From Ciona intestinalis (Eukaryota; Chordata; Ascidiacea; Phlebobranchia; Cionidae): a stretch of DNA of 64,000 bases. The position numbers were made by a program, and so were the translations under genes. Shown here one piece after another: positions 32,001-42,604 of the stretch. The stretch lies in contig NW_004190352.2 of NCBI RefSeq assembly GCF_000224145.3, forward strand, positions 125,856 through 189,855, written 5' to 3'. Each line of letters starts with the position of its first letter. Position 1 is the stretch's first letter. The notes under the pieces are model-generated. The model did no database searches. It was not told where the DNA came from and saw only the letters and a program-made list of their open reading frames with translations.

Positions 32001-33875
32001 AACCATGTTTTAAAAGTAGGGGTAACATGCCACCTCCAACCACCCCCTAATTACGCCTACACTTATTATTCCAGGTCAAACAGCCAAGAAACCGTACAAC
32101 CCAATCCTTGGTGAAACATTCCAATGTAGTTATCATCCCATAGTCGACGGGGAAGAGCATAGGGTGCAGTTTGTGGCCGAACAGGTTGGTTGTTGGTGTA
32201 CGGGGTATTCTGTATATTGAAGCTAATGTAATTACTTTTCATAAGTTTTATTTATCTCTCCGATAACGTTATAACAAAGTTACTCCTAAAATAAAAACAG
32301 CATATTTTATATTTTACCAACAACGGTTACATGTTGGTACTCGCTGTTTCGAAACATCTGTAAGAAGAATTATCTCCTCAAACATTTCAAACTCCACCAA
32401 AAAAGTTCCTGATCTTACTGAAGAAACATATTAGTTTATATTTTATGACTTAAAATTGAATACAAGTAAAAACACCTTAACCCCCCACCCCAGGTTTCCC
32501 ACCACCCCCCTATTTCCGCCTTCTTCATGAGCTGCCCCGATAAAGGAATTAAATTGGAGTCGAGTATTTGGACGAGATCGAAGTTCATGAATATGTCGGT
32601 TGGCGTGATGAACGTGGGGGAAGGTGGGTGATCAGGTTTTTGTAACTTATACTTGTGTGTGGGAACTTTATGAGTTATAAATAATCACCTTTAAATGTGA
32701 AAGACAAGCCCACAACAGTAGCAATGACGAGCCTTGAACCCGTACACCCAGATCTACCACTGTGCCAGCTTTATATTACAACCCCCTACACCCAGGTATT
32801 CTGACCCTCACCCCCCACAACGAGGTGTACACGATGACATACCCATCTGCATTCGCACGATCCATACTCACAGTACCGTGGTCAGAGTTGGGGGGAAGAT
32901 GCACCATCGTATGCGAAGGAACGGGGATGGTCGCAAATATTATGTTTCATACCAAGCCTGCTTATGGGGGGCAACCACACAGGTGCGGATGTAGCTACTG
33001 TTGTTGATACCAGGAATGGTGTAATAATAGATACATCATTTTGTTTAGTATTTTCTACTTCTAGCCGGTGTGTTGCATGGCACACAAACATTTTGATTAC
33101 AGTACAACAAAATCCCATCTTTATATTCACCTTACCAACCAACCATATATTACAGAGTGACAGCGGAAGTGAAAGATGGCACGGGTGTGGTTACGTGTCG
33201 CGTGCAAGGGAAATGGAACGGAGAGCTTAGTTTCAAATATACGATGGTGGGTTGATGGGAACGATTTTTCTGCTATTTTCCTTTTCTCTATCGTTTTAAA
33301 TAATTTGATCTTCGCTATCGTACTCCCCATAATCCAATAATAAATAAATATTGTTTAAGTTTCCTGATAAATATGTTTATATTAAATGTTGTTTGTATGT
33401 AGAACCCCGACGCAGGTGAAGAGGATGTTGAAGGTATTGACACGACAACGTTGGTTGCCACAACTAAACGGGTACAACCCCTTGACGTTCAATTCCCAAC
33501 CGAATCAAGGTGATTCCCCTTTGTTGATATTGTGTTTAAACTTATTTATCCTCGTGTGGCGAGGAAACAACAGTCGTTTACTTTTGAGCGACCGCATCCA
33601 CAATGGTAGCAACATCGAGCCTTGAACCCCATATCCTCTGTTCCATAAACCACCATTGATATTGTATTGACAGGCGTTTGTGGAGAAACGTAACCGAAGC
33701 TTTGCGTAAACACGACGTAACAACGGCCACCAAGTACAAAGAAGGATTGGAAGAGGAACAACGCAAGTTGGAATCTTGGAGGGGCCTGTCGGGGGCGTCG
33801 CACCAACCAACATTCTTTACCAAGCACAAGGGGAAGGAGGTGGATTGTTACAAGTTTAAATATATGATGTCATAA
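29017..33875 (+). CDS. OSBPL9: Oxysterol-binding protein-related protein, OSBPL9/10/11 type
   Basis: Lipid-transfer protein of membrane contact sites. Exons: 29017-29087, 29423-29607, 29922-30080, possibly 30135-30167, 30469-30665, 30939-31134, 31218-31318, 31398-31538, 31656-31824, 32075-32184, 32494-32623, 32796-32982, 33156-33246, 33403-33509 and 33674-33875; 692 residues if the 33-nt exon (phase-neutral, [11 protein letters not shown]) is used, 681 if not. The N-terminal PH domain starts [21 protein letters not shown] coiled region and a Ser/Pro linker follow. The ORD starts [33 protein letters not shown], and has [10 protein letters not shown], the signature EQVSHHPP split across exons, [12 protein letters not shown] and NIMFHTKP. 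No FFAT or TM is seen. The stop codon falls in ATGATGTCATAA. The paralogue (9, 10 or 11) is unresolved. Confidence 0.94.
30235..30370 (-). mobile_element. SINE, antisense copy in OSBPL9 intron
   Basis: CATTAGTGACCAGTGAGTTG, TTGCCCAAGGACACATATGCC, AATGGTAGCAG and GAGCCTTGAACCC match the SINE core/head in reverse. Confidence 0.75.
31905..32062 (+). repeat. Dispersed 131-bp-type element with 3' end
   Basis: CACTCATAGTTGTAAAATATAA... through GGGGTAACATGCCACCTCC to ACCCCCTAATTACGCC. It is one diverged full element in OSBPL9 intron 8, ending close to the acceptor of the next exon. Comparable copies: 29700-29835, 52895-53060 and 60090-60215. Confidence 0.7.
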
Positions 33876-33985
33876 TCACTCATGATGATGTCACAATGAC
33901 CCATGATGATGTCACAATGCCCTATGATGATGTCACAATGACCCATGATGATGTCACAATGCCCTATGATGATGTCACAAATCAC
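33873..33985 (+). repeat. 21-bp minisatellite after OSBPL9
   Basis: Five units of ATGATGATGTCACAATGACCC type. The first overlaps the OSBPL9 stop codon region, so this array makes the 3'UTR. Confidence 0.85.
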
Positions 33986-34280
33986 AATGATGGTGTCACA
34001 AGTGACAATACTCTAACAATACCATGTTATGTGCGGCATAATACTAACATTGCTTTTTATATTTTATTGATGTTTGAAATATATTTGTGCGCCCCGCAGT
34101 TTGGTAATAATGTTTATTATTGAATCATTTGCAACAATTGACTGCATAAATTAGATTGCACAAATAATTATAGAAATCAAGCCTTTATTAGGAGGGTGGC
34201 GACACTGGTGTACAATTAACTGAAGCGACTTGGGGGTGCTTGCCCACCCCGACCCCCCCATGTTTGTTGCCACCACATAT

Positions 34281-36350
34281 TTATGACTTCAGTTCATCGC
34301 GTACTTTCTGTGGCACGAGGTTGATGATAGTTTGATGGTCACGGTAAGTAGCGATGACGCCACCGGTGTTCGGGAACTTAATGTCTTTGTCATATCGTAT
34401 CTTTGAACCTGCGGAAGCATAATTGTAAAAATTCTTAATATTAGGGCTGGGTGGATTAGCAACAATGGTCGTTAAAACACGATGTGGGTGAAATTATTGA
34501 AAAATTCAGTTAAAAGTGTGGCTGTTGCACAAAAGCATAAACTCGCGATGAGTTAATTTGTTATTAAGATATAATTTGAAGACGAACAAACCCACATACC
34601 GTGCACATCAGTTAGTTGGCCACCGACGGCTCGTAGGATTGCTTCTGGTGCGCACGTGTCCCACTTCTTACACCCCGGTGACGCAAACACGTAAGCGTCG
34701 GCCTCCCCTTCAATTACTCGCAATGCCTAAAAGGAAGGGGGAGTAACATCAACTGTTTGTAAGTTGTTTATCCTAAACACCAGTCATTATAATACAGGTG
34801 TTATGTTTCATACACCATTAGTGACCACTGGGTTGGAGCAATTGCCATAAAGTGTCTTGCCCAAGGACACATAGCGCCCACAATGGTATCAGCGTTGAGC
34901 CTTGAACCCATTACCTATTGGTCCAACCCACCTTATTCCCAGCCCCTCCTTGCCTCTCTACAGCAGTGGGCGACATACTTGATAAACATAAGTTGACAAG
35001 TTCGTTGGAGTGTGACCTCGTGGTGATAAGAATCCTTCGTCCCGTTGGGGGCTCGCTACGGTTCCACCCGAACGCACCTAACCCCACTAACCCCCAGATC
35101 GTACGACCTAGTTTCGCCTGTGACATCATAAACATAATTATAATCAACAATAGGTTAGGAAACTATATAAGATTGTGAATGAATGTAATTTATTTATCCT
35201 CGCTTGGCATTGACAGTTGTAACAACATGGGTGTTTTTATTTTCAATGTCTTGCCCAATGACACATACACCCACAATGGTAGCAGCGTTAAGCCTCTAAC
35301 CCATGCCCTCTAAGATAGAGACAACCTCTGAGCCATTGTACATACTATGACATCACAACCCCAATTAATTATCAACAAAGTTAATATTAAACCTAAATAA
35401 TAATTAACCTGTGATCCAGCTTGGTAGTTATAGAAAGGTTGGTTGATTACGCCGCCTATCGCTTCACCATTCACGGCAAACCCGATTAATATGGTCACAT
35501 GATCCAACAAACCTGGATGTTGGAAACATTTATATTGTAACGGCATACATAAACGTATATTTACAGAAGTATTTTACAATGGAAACTGCAAACATGATGA
35601 TATAGTTGTGGAAATCATTCAAAATTTTAAACTTTTAATAATTTTTACCTTCAGTGAACTCAGCAGTGCCATCTAGTGGATCCACCCAAACAACTATCTG
35701 CGGAATAATTTAACATAAAGATCATGTAAAGTATTAGATGTTCTTCGAATACGATAGCGAAGATCAAATTAATTAAAACAACAAAGAGAAGACAATTTCG
35801 TTAAAACACGTTAAAGGTAAAAATACTTGAGTGTCAAATAAAAGTGTGGTTGCTAAACCGAACATAAGATAAACTCAGTGAGTTGTAGTTGAAACTAATT
35901 AAAATGTAATTGAAAGAAATTGTGCATGAAAACATGTTGCTTAATATGTTTAAGTATTTATGTATATGACGTCACACCTGGTCTTCTGTGAGTTTGGAAT
36001 ACTCAGGCGGTGACGATTTATTTAATACGTCATCATCAAAACCAGCTTTTGCGTCAGCAGTCGCGTCCAACGCTTCGTCTTCCTCCCCGATGACGTTGAG
36101 TTTGGGAAACAACGAGAGTAGAGACGCTCGGATGAGTTTCTCAACAGACGTGTCCGCTTTCGTTTGGAGGTTTTTCTGTCCGCCCTGTTATAAACATCGA
36201 TATTGTGACGAAATTATCAACAGAATAATAAATTACCTTGTCCACGATGCCGAGTTCGCCCGATGACATAATCTCACGGACGAGGGACGCAGATTTGTCG
36301 GCGATTCGGACCGAGGCCGCTAAAACTCGTAAAATAACCGAGGAACTCAT
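34281..36350 (-). CDS. BPNT1: 3'(2'),5'-bisphosphate nucleotidase 1
   Basis: Removes the 3'-phosphate of PAP, the by-product of sulfation; Mg-dependent and lithium-sensitive (family knowledge). Seven minus-strand exons: 36237-36350, 35978-36184, 35649-35697, 35409-35512, 34932-35117, 34600-34726 and 34281-34408, closing to 304 residues (human 308). Motifs: [16 protein letters not shown] (metal ligand Glu), [13 protein letters not shown] (metal/phosphate loop), [32 protein letters not shown] and [21 protein letters not shown] (second family signature). Low-GC introns carry SINEs and a second dispersed repeat. The start at 36350 is the first ATG of the open frame and matches family length. Divergent from the rhodanese gene; shared promoter likely. 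A nearby CSGALNACT makes glycan backbones whose sulfation generates PAP, but this linkage is only suggestive. Confidence 0.96.
34755..34915 (-). mobile_element. SINE, antisense, BPNT1 intron 5
   Basis: TTATCCTAAACACC..ACAGGTGTTATGTTTCATACACC, then CATTAGTGACCACTGGGTTGG, TGCCCAAGGACACATAGCGCC and GAGCCTTGAACCC. Confidence 0.75.
35180..35310 (-). mobile_element. SINE fragment, antisense, BPNT1 intron 4
   Basis: TTATCCTCGCTTGGCATTGACAG, TTGCCCAATGACACATACACCC, AATGGTAGCAGCGTTAAGCC; diverged copy. Confidence 0.65.
35735..35905 (+). mobile_element. Second dispersed element (CGATAGCGAAGAT family)
   Basis: Starts TTCGAATACGATAGCGAAGAT, has AATTAATTAAAACAACAAAGAG, TTAAAACACGTTAAAGGTAA, TCAAATAAAAGTGTGGTTG and ends near AACTCAGTGAGTTG. 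Related copies or ends occur at about 7020-7150 (reverse-type), 27040-27145, 34450-34550, 50125-50275 and 63515-63785. I cannot see coding capacity; it is MITE- or SINE-like. Family name unknown to me. Confidence 0.6.
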
Positions 36351-36740
36351 GTTTATATTTCCAAAACTTACAAATTCTAACTAAACCCAACTAAGCTGCA
36401 AGGCCGAAACAACTTGGTAGGAACGTGTTCAAATATTGGTCAAGAACCTTCAGCAAACATTAGTCTGCGATAAAATGTGAAATCATGCAGGGATTGCAAA
36501 AAATATAAAAATTGTGACATTCCGGAGTAAAAGTAATATAAGAATCACAAATGAATTTTAAAAATAAGTTGATTTCGAAACAGTTTTTAAATGAAAGTTC
36601 AATTGGTTCAATCAGGGTGATTAACCCATCTCTTTGGTTCAATGCTATTTTCGTGAACACTGTCGGGAACATGTTCTTTAAAATGGCGGCAGGCGTCGCA
36701 ACTGTGTATGAAACGTTTGTTATGCTTTATGACGTAAAAA
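36351..36740. promoter_or_regulatory. Bidirectional promoter BPNT1 / rhodanese with YY1-like site
   Basis: 390 nt between divergent ATGs. AAAATGGCGGC at 36680-36690 is an excellent YY1-type site, typically just downstream of a transcription start. This suggests the rhodanese TSS lies near there. CpG-intact TGACGTCA occurs just inside the rhodanese coding start. Confidence 0.5.
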
Positions 36741-37244
36741 ATGTCGCGATTAGTGACGTCACTATTTAGAAATGGTCTTCATAAACAAACGGGAAATCGC
36801 GTTCGTCGCGTTTGCGTGTATAAATACAAACCAGTAACCCCGGGTGTAAGTTTATGGGTAAGGACCTTCTCGGGTCTCCCTGACGTAGATTATACGCCTG
36901 CATACGTCATCAGTGATGACGATTTCGTCGCCGCACTCAAGAAAGATGATTACGTCATCATTGACGTAAGAACCCCTAAGGAAATCGAAGAAGGGAAAAT
37001 ATCTTCGAAAGTTTGGCTGAATATTCCGTACGATGAAGTAGCTGGTGCTTTAAATCTGCCAGATGACAAGTTTAAGTTGAAATTCGGGATAAATAAGCCG
37101 GGAAAAAATGACAAGATGGCTTTCTATTGTTTGGGGGGGATGAGGAGCACAGCTGCGTTGTATTCCGCACAAGAACTTGGGTTTAAACGATGTAAACATT
37201 TTCCTGGGGGTTGGGAGCAATGGCTGGAGTGGGGGAAAGTGTAA
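36741..37244 (+). CDS. Single-domain rhodanese (thiosulfate sulfurtransferase-like), probably mitochondrial
   Basis: One uninterrupted exon of 167 residues. Residues 1-~45 are basic and Ser/Arg-rich without acidic residues (MSRLVTSLFRNGLHK...), typical of a mitochondrial presequence. Residues ~55-165 form one rhodanese domain with IIDVRTPKEIEEGKI, the catalytic Cys130 in the loop CLGGMRS, and a C-terminal GGWEQWLEW. The loop ends Met-Arg (Arg135), like single-domain TSTD/HSP67B2-type proteins. Likely transfers sulfane sulfur in sulfide metabolism. Which TSTD paralogue it matches is not resolved, so no symbol is given. Divergent from BPNT1. Confidence 0.9.
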   Translation: MSRLVTSLFRNGLHKQTGNRVRRVCVYKYKPVTPGVSLWVRTFSGLPDVDYTPAYVISDDDFVAALKKDDYVIIDVRTPKEIEEGKISSKVWLNIPYDEVAGALNLPDDKFKLKFGINKPGKNDKMAFYCLGGMRSTAALYSAQELGFKRCKHFPGGWEQWLEWGKV

Positions 37245-37659
37245 TGTCATAATGTTTGGTATGATGTCATAATAATCATAGTGGTTCTTTTATAAAACTA
37301 CAATTGCAAGTACATTGGGTACATTTACCAAAAACGCTCACAAACTGTGTATTAATAATTGTTTGAGATCAGAGAACTAAAGTTGGTTGTATTTCTAATG
37401 ATCCTGGTCACTCTTCTGGTTAAAATGCCCAAGCTATCATTGTTTATTTGGGATCATCATCATATTAGTGCTTCACTTGTTGGTTGCAGTTTCATAATTT
37501 ATTTAATTATATTTTCTTCAAATTTATATTTTATGCAATCCATCGTAACATTGTGATATTCCCGTCCAAGTTATTCCCTCAATCGTAATATGTGAAATTA
37601 ATTTTCCTCTATGTTTCGTAACATTGTGATTTATAATTAATTCCCAGCTTAGTAGAAAC

Positions 37660-40600
37660 ATGTCGGCGTTAAAACAAATTAGAAATTCACAAAATGTTCA
37701 ATTTATTTTCTCGTTTTGCGTCGGTTGGTTTGTGCTCGGCCACTTTTGGACCGAAGAAATGGACAAAGCATTCAAACGAGGAGGTTCGTTGTTGAATATT
37801 ATATAAAAGTATTGAAACCCAATGTATAATCAGAAGTGATTTAACTAAATGATGAAATGTATAATAGTTGAAAACATTGTTCAAATTCTGACAATCAACT
37901 TTATTCATTTTTCATTTTAAAATTTTACTAAATTGTAATCCTGATATTGAGTGTCTTGTCAATCACAGGCGCCAAACCTGGGGTGGCAGGGTGGGCAAAA
38001 CAACCCTCGAATATCTTACACTGCATTAATCAGTAAACATTACATGTTTCACAGGATTGTGTGTCTAACTATCCCTGCCTCCCCTGTGTTTATAAAGTTG
38101 CCACTTATGCTTAAGTTAAACAAACAAACAAACCTCACAGAACTGAACGTCCAATCATACGAGGAGCATTGCTCATGTGACCACTTGGCCCCCGTGTGTC
38201 CACCGTGCAACGGCGTCGTCGACGTGCAATCCCAACGGCAACAAAATATTAAAATATCGGAGAGTTATTACAGGTGGGGGTGGTGTTTAGATGAAGTGAT
38301 TGCTGGAACTGGAGGTTAGGAGTTCAAGGCCTGGTGCTGCTACCACTGGGGGCATCCATGGGCAAAAAGTTATCAGACATACATAAAAACAATCACCCAC
38401 AAAGTTACTTACATCATTTACATAACTGTTCAGCTGGCACGAGGTGTATGAAACATCCGTTGCATCGTAAATATCGTTTCCACATAAACAACTCACACAG
38501 ATATTGTTTACAGAACGTACAAATACAAGCCACTCGCCCACAGCGAGGATTTAACGAACCGTTGGCGAATGTTGACCCATAAACACCAGTATGAGATGAT
38601 TAACCAGGAACCCCGGGTGGGGCTGAATGGGATGTGGAGGGTGGAAGTTAATCAAGCAGAACAACAAGCTAAACATATCGCTATTAAGAATGGTGGGGTG
38701 TGATGTCATAATGGTATATTGTTATTGTGATGTCATAATGGTGTATTGTCTGAGTATGATGCAAAGGTACAATTTTAATGCCAGAGCAACCATCAGTTTT
38801 ACAAGCATGTAGCTCGTTGCCACTTAATCAATCGTATAAATAGGCCAATCATTGCATTGCTTTAACCCATGTTGTTGTTTATCCTCAAGTTACTTCACCT
38901 GCGTTGTTTATAAACTTGGGTTTGTGGGTAACAGATGGGTACCTTTACTTTTTCACCCATGCTGATTAAATGCTCATGTTATGATGTCATAATGATGTAT
39001 TGTTGTTTATTATGACATCATCAGGTGCTGAGTCATCGATTGAAATGAAGGAAATATTTCAACGAGTCGACGCTTTTCACGGAACGACGTATATTGTTAA
39101 TTATGAGGTAATAATATCAATGTAATTATAAGGTGTGTATACGGGAAGGTGGGAACTATTNNNNNNNNNNNNNNNNNNNNNNNNNNNNNNNNNNNNNNNN
39201 NNNNNNNNNNAAAACGCGAACATCTTATCTGCTAGTACTTAAGCAGTTTGGAGCTGCATGTCCACTCATGTTGGATTATAAATGTAGTAAAGAATGGCTC
39301 TGTAGGTTCGTAGGTATGATCATATACTATTATGTAAACTAAGCTGAGTGCTGCTAATCTTAATCCACAACGTAAAGTAGCCTGTTAAACCACACTGTAC
39401 GCCGAAAACCAGTCAAAATACTAATTTACTCCACATTAATTCCTAGATTTTATATTATATAACAAGATTTATATTAGAAATTATATTTTAAATGTTAAAA
39501 CAACCGCTATACGTGTTTTCTAGCTTTGTATTGCTTACAAGAACTAAATGAACACATGCCGACCATGCATTTGTATAGGCGATTCACGCTCTGTGGGCTC
39601 CGTAATGGCGGACACGAGCGCCGTTTCCTAACTTGGTCTATACTAACTTTGCCCTACCCCCATTACAGGCCCCCACACCACGTTATAACCCCCCTACCCC
39701 CACACCCCGTTATAACCCCCCTACCCTCATACAGGCCCCCGACGCGGCCCGCACAGTGGTTGAGATGAACCGACCGTACATTGCCGGCAAACCTAAGTTG
39801 GTATCAGTCGATCATGTGACCAACAGGGAGATCATAAATATTATTTCACCAATTTCAAAGGTAACGAGCTTAAAACTGAGGTATTGGTTGTAATGTTAAC
39901 TGATTAATACAGTGTAAAAATCGGCCTGTCCACCCCAGGTTTGTTTGTCCTGTTTGATGTTTGTATTGAAACCACAATTACAATGTTGTGGAGTCAACGC
40001 ACACACATATACGTATGGTCACCTTATTTCAACAACCATGTTACTCCAGGTGAGCGAGAGGTTCAACAACTTTTTATCGCGATACGAGGACAACGTGTTA
40101 AGTTCACCGTCGTCGGGGCCCGTGAGGATTATCTTCGTTATTTTCCAACCCGACGATGAGCATGAGGTCAAATACGAGGATTCTGTATCGCATATCACGG
40201 ATGTCTTGGACAAGTAAGTGAATGGGTGAGGCATGGAGGGGCCCCGGGGCGGGGAGGGGGGGGTTGCCAGTAAGGTAGCTTATCACGATGTCTTGAATAA
40301 TAAGTTATATGTATATGATGTTTATCACAAAATCACAGCAACAAGTTATTTATATGTTGTTGCCAGGCTTATTGTAAATCTGAAACTCTAAAATCTAATA
40401 ATCTCTGCCGATCTGGTGGCAAAGTTGATCCCTGTGGGGTGGATACCGATAGCTTGGGGGGTGCTGAGTTCAAGGCTTGATGCTGCTACCAATATGTTCC
40501 CACTTAACCTCCTTATTCAAACGTTCTTGGCAGTTTCTTTTATATTTATTTAGTTTAAACAACTTTTACACCGCAGGTTCCGTGCTCGAAACAAGAGAGC

Positions 40601-42096
40601 AATGATTGAATATATTTTCACAAAGGGTGAATTCAACCGAGCTGTTGGGTTGCATGCGGGGGTGATGCAGGTCTTATGCTAATATATAATATATCTATAT
40701 ATCGTGTTATTTTGTATAAAATATATTTGTTCTTATCAGTCAGTCCGGGAGAAATAATCAGACCCAATGAAACTAAAATGCTTTACTACAAGCGATATTT
40801 CTAATATACATGTGGTAGCAACAACAGCATAACAACCCCCCCACACACAGTGCAACGACGATGAAATAGTTTTGTTTCTCGACGTCGATCTGAAGATTGG
40901 AGGAGATTTCTTGGGTCGGGTTCGTAGGAATGTGGTACAACATGAGAGGGCCATCTTTCCCATCATGTTTTCGCAGGTGGGTGCGGGTGCAATGTATATG
41001 ATGCTTTTGTTTGTTGGGGTTGTAACATGGTGTATGGCTATATGAGATACTGAAACCTGGATGCAGACCATACACTCATGTTGTTACTATCTATTGGTCA
41101 TCACCAAATAACTTGTAACTTTGTGAACTTGGATTATTTCACAAACGGTATTATAATTGTTTCCGGTATATATACTTGTATGTCAAGTGTCTTCGGAACA
41201 ATGGTTATCGCGTCTGCTTCTAACCCAGGGGGTGATGGGTTCAAAGCTCGATGCTGCCACCATTGTGGGCGTCCTTGGCCAAGACACTTAATAATAATTG
41301 CTCGAACCCATCAGCTGGTTTGGAACAAACATTAAACACGTTATACCCATCAACCCCTAGTATGACAGCGACGTGATGAAACACGCATCAACGGTGGACA
41401 TGGAGTTGGTACAAGATGTTGAAGACCCCATGCAAATCAATAAACAAACTGGATTCTGGATTTATTATGCATTTGGTGTGGCTGCCATGTATAAAAGTGA
41501 TTATCTTAAAGTTGGAGGGTTCAGGTGATTTGTTATTACATCACAATTCGTTTTAACCATTAGAGTGTTAATTTATTCATATAAGTTTATAAAAAATAAA
41601 GTTTGTAGCTTTACTCCATTCTCTTGGTTGTTTCAATTAATTTGATCTTTTTCTATTCGAAGATATAAATATGTTGACACGTAATTGACGAATTGCAACC
41701 CATGGTTATAGGAAGTGAAAGAAATCCACCATCCATGAACGCCTGGGATATCTTGTTATAATTTATGTAACTGTTGGTATAATCCTGTAATCGAAGGAAA
41801 CATTTATGTTAAGTTTATGTTATCGTAGCGTAGTTTATAATAATCTTCACCCCAGGTTGGATATCAAGGGTTGGGGGGGAGAGGACGTCGATTTATTCAA
41901 GAAGATGATCAGCGACCCCCACATAAATGTGATGTCTATTGTTGATGCCGACCTTATGCATATATATCATAAACGTGGTTGTGATGTCACACTAGCACCC
42001 GACCAATACGCCATGTGTGTTGGTGCGTGGGCGGAAACATTGGGCTCGCAACGACAAGTTGGAACGTTGTATTTGAACAAACATTATGAATTGTAA
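37660..42096 (+). CDS. CSGALNACT1: Chondroitin sulfate N-acetylgalactosaminyltransferase-like protein
   Basis: Golgi type II enzyme adding GalNAc to start or extend chondroitin chains (family knowledge). Ten exons: 37660-37783, 38141-38273, 38514-38692, 39025-39107, 39735-39860, 40050-40213, 40577-40670, 40851-40976, 41361-41524 and 41856-42096; phases close to 477 residues. Residues ~14-31 are the signal anchor (VQFIFSFCVGWFVLGHFW). A Cys-rich stem (CSCDHLAPVCPPC) follows. The GT domain has the DXD motif DVDLKIGGDFL, IFPIMFSQYDSD, QTGFWIYYAFG, KSDYLKVGGF and DIKGWGGEDVDLF; IYHKRGCDVTLAPDQYAMC near the end is closer to CSGALNACT than to CHSY. A 50-N gap lies in the 39108-39734 intron; no residue block seems missing, but a small exon there cannot be excluded. 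CSGALNACT1 versus 2 is unresolved. Confidence 0.9.
38290..38475 (+). mobile_element. SINE in CSGALNACT intron 2
   Basis: AGGAGTTCAAGGCCTGGTGC, TGCTACCACTGGGGGCATCC, AACAATCACCCACAAAGTTAC and GGCACGAGGTGTATGAAACA in SINE order on the plus strand. Confidence 0.75.
39161..39210. other. Assembly gap (50 N)
   Basis: Fifty N within the CSGALNACT intron between 39107 and 39735. The following ~500 nt (39211-39730) hold no gene signal apart from a CCCCCTACCCCCACACC-rich run before the acceptor. Confidence 0.99.
41205..41335 (+). mobile_element. SINE in CSGALNACT intron 8
   Basis: GGTTATCGCGTCTGCTTC, GGGTTCAAAGCTCGATGCTG, CACCATTGTGGGCG and GGCCAAGACACTTAA: A- and B-box-like head plus core. Confidence 0.75.
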
Positions 42097-42604
42097 TATT
42101 ATTTTCGCATTTTATAATCACCCAGTATTGTGTTATATAATAATAAATAGAAACTTACATTATTTTGTTGTTCCAACCAAGTGGTAATAGGTTGTTCAAA
42201 TTGTCAACTAAACATAAAAACAAGAGAGCGTTGCTCTAATGAAAGGCCACGTGTGTTACGACTAAAAAGGAACAATCAAACAAAAGTATGGATTACGACA
42301 TACCTTGTCAGCTGCACTGCCAAAAATAAACTGCCCATGACCACTATTAACAATGAAAGGCTAAACGCCAAATTTAAATATAGTTAAAATTCGGGCGTTT
42401 TTTCCAAACCAGAACACCCGTGTTATAACAACTGTCCTTACCCACCATGTGAGGATAAACAATTTATTAAAGCTCTGCTCTCTTTTTTTGTAGCCCTAGT
42501 GGTTAAGGTATTTAGAAATGGTTTCCGCCAGATGTCTCCCATGAGTTCCGGGGATTTTGTTAAAAACTCCACGTTGAATATTGGGTTGTTGTTTTCGAAT
42601 TAAG

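Noticed and set aside
39211-39342. Frame after the 50-N gap
   Set aside because: No splice-consistent link to CSGALNACT exons and no motif; coding phase is already continuous from 39107 to 39735.
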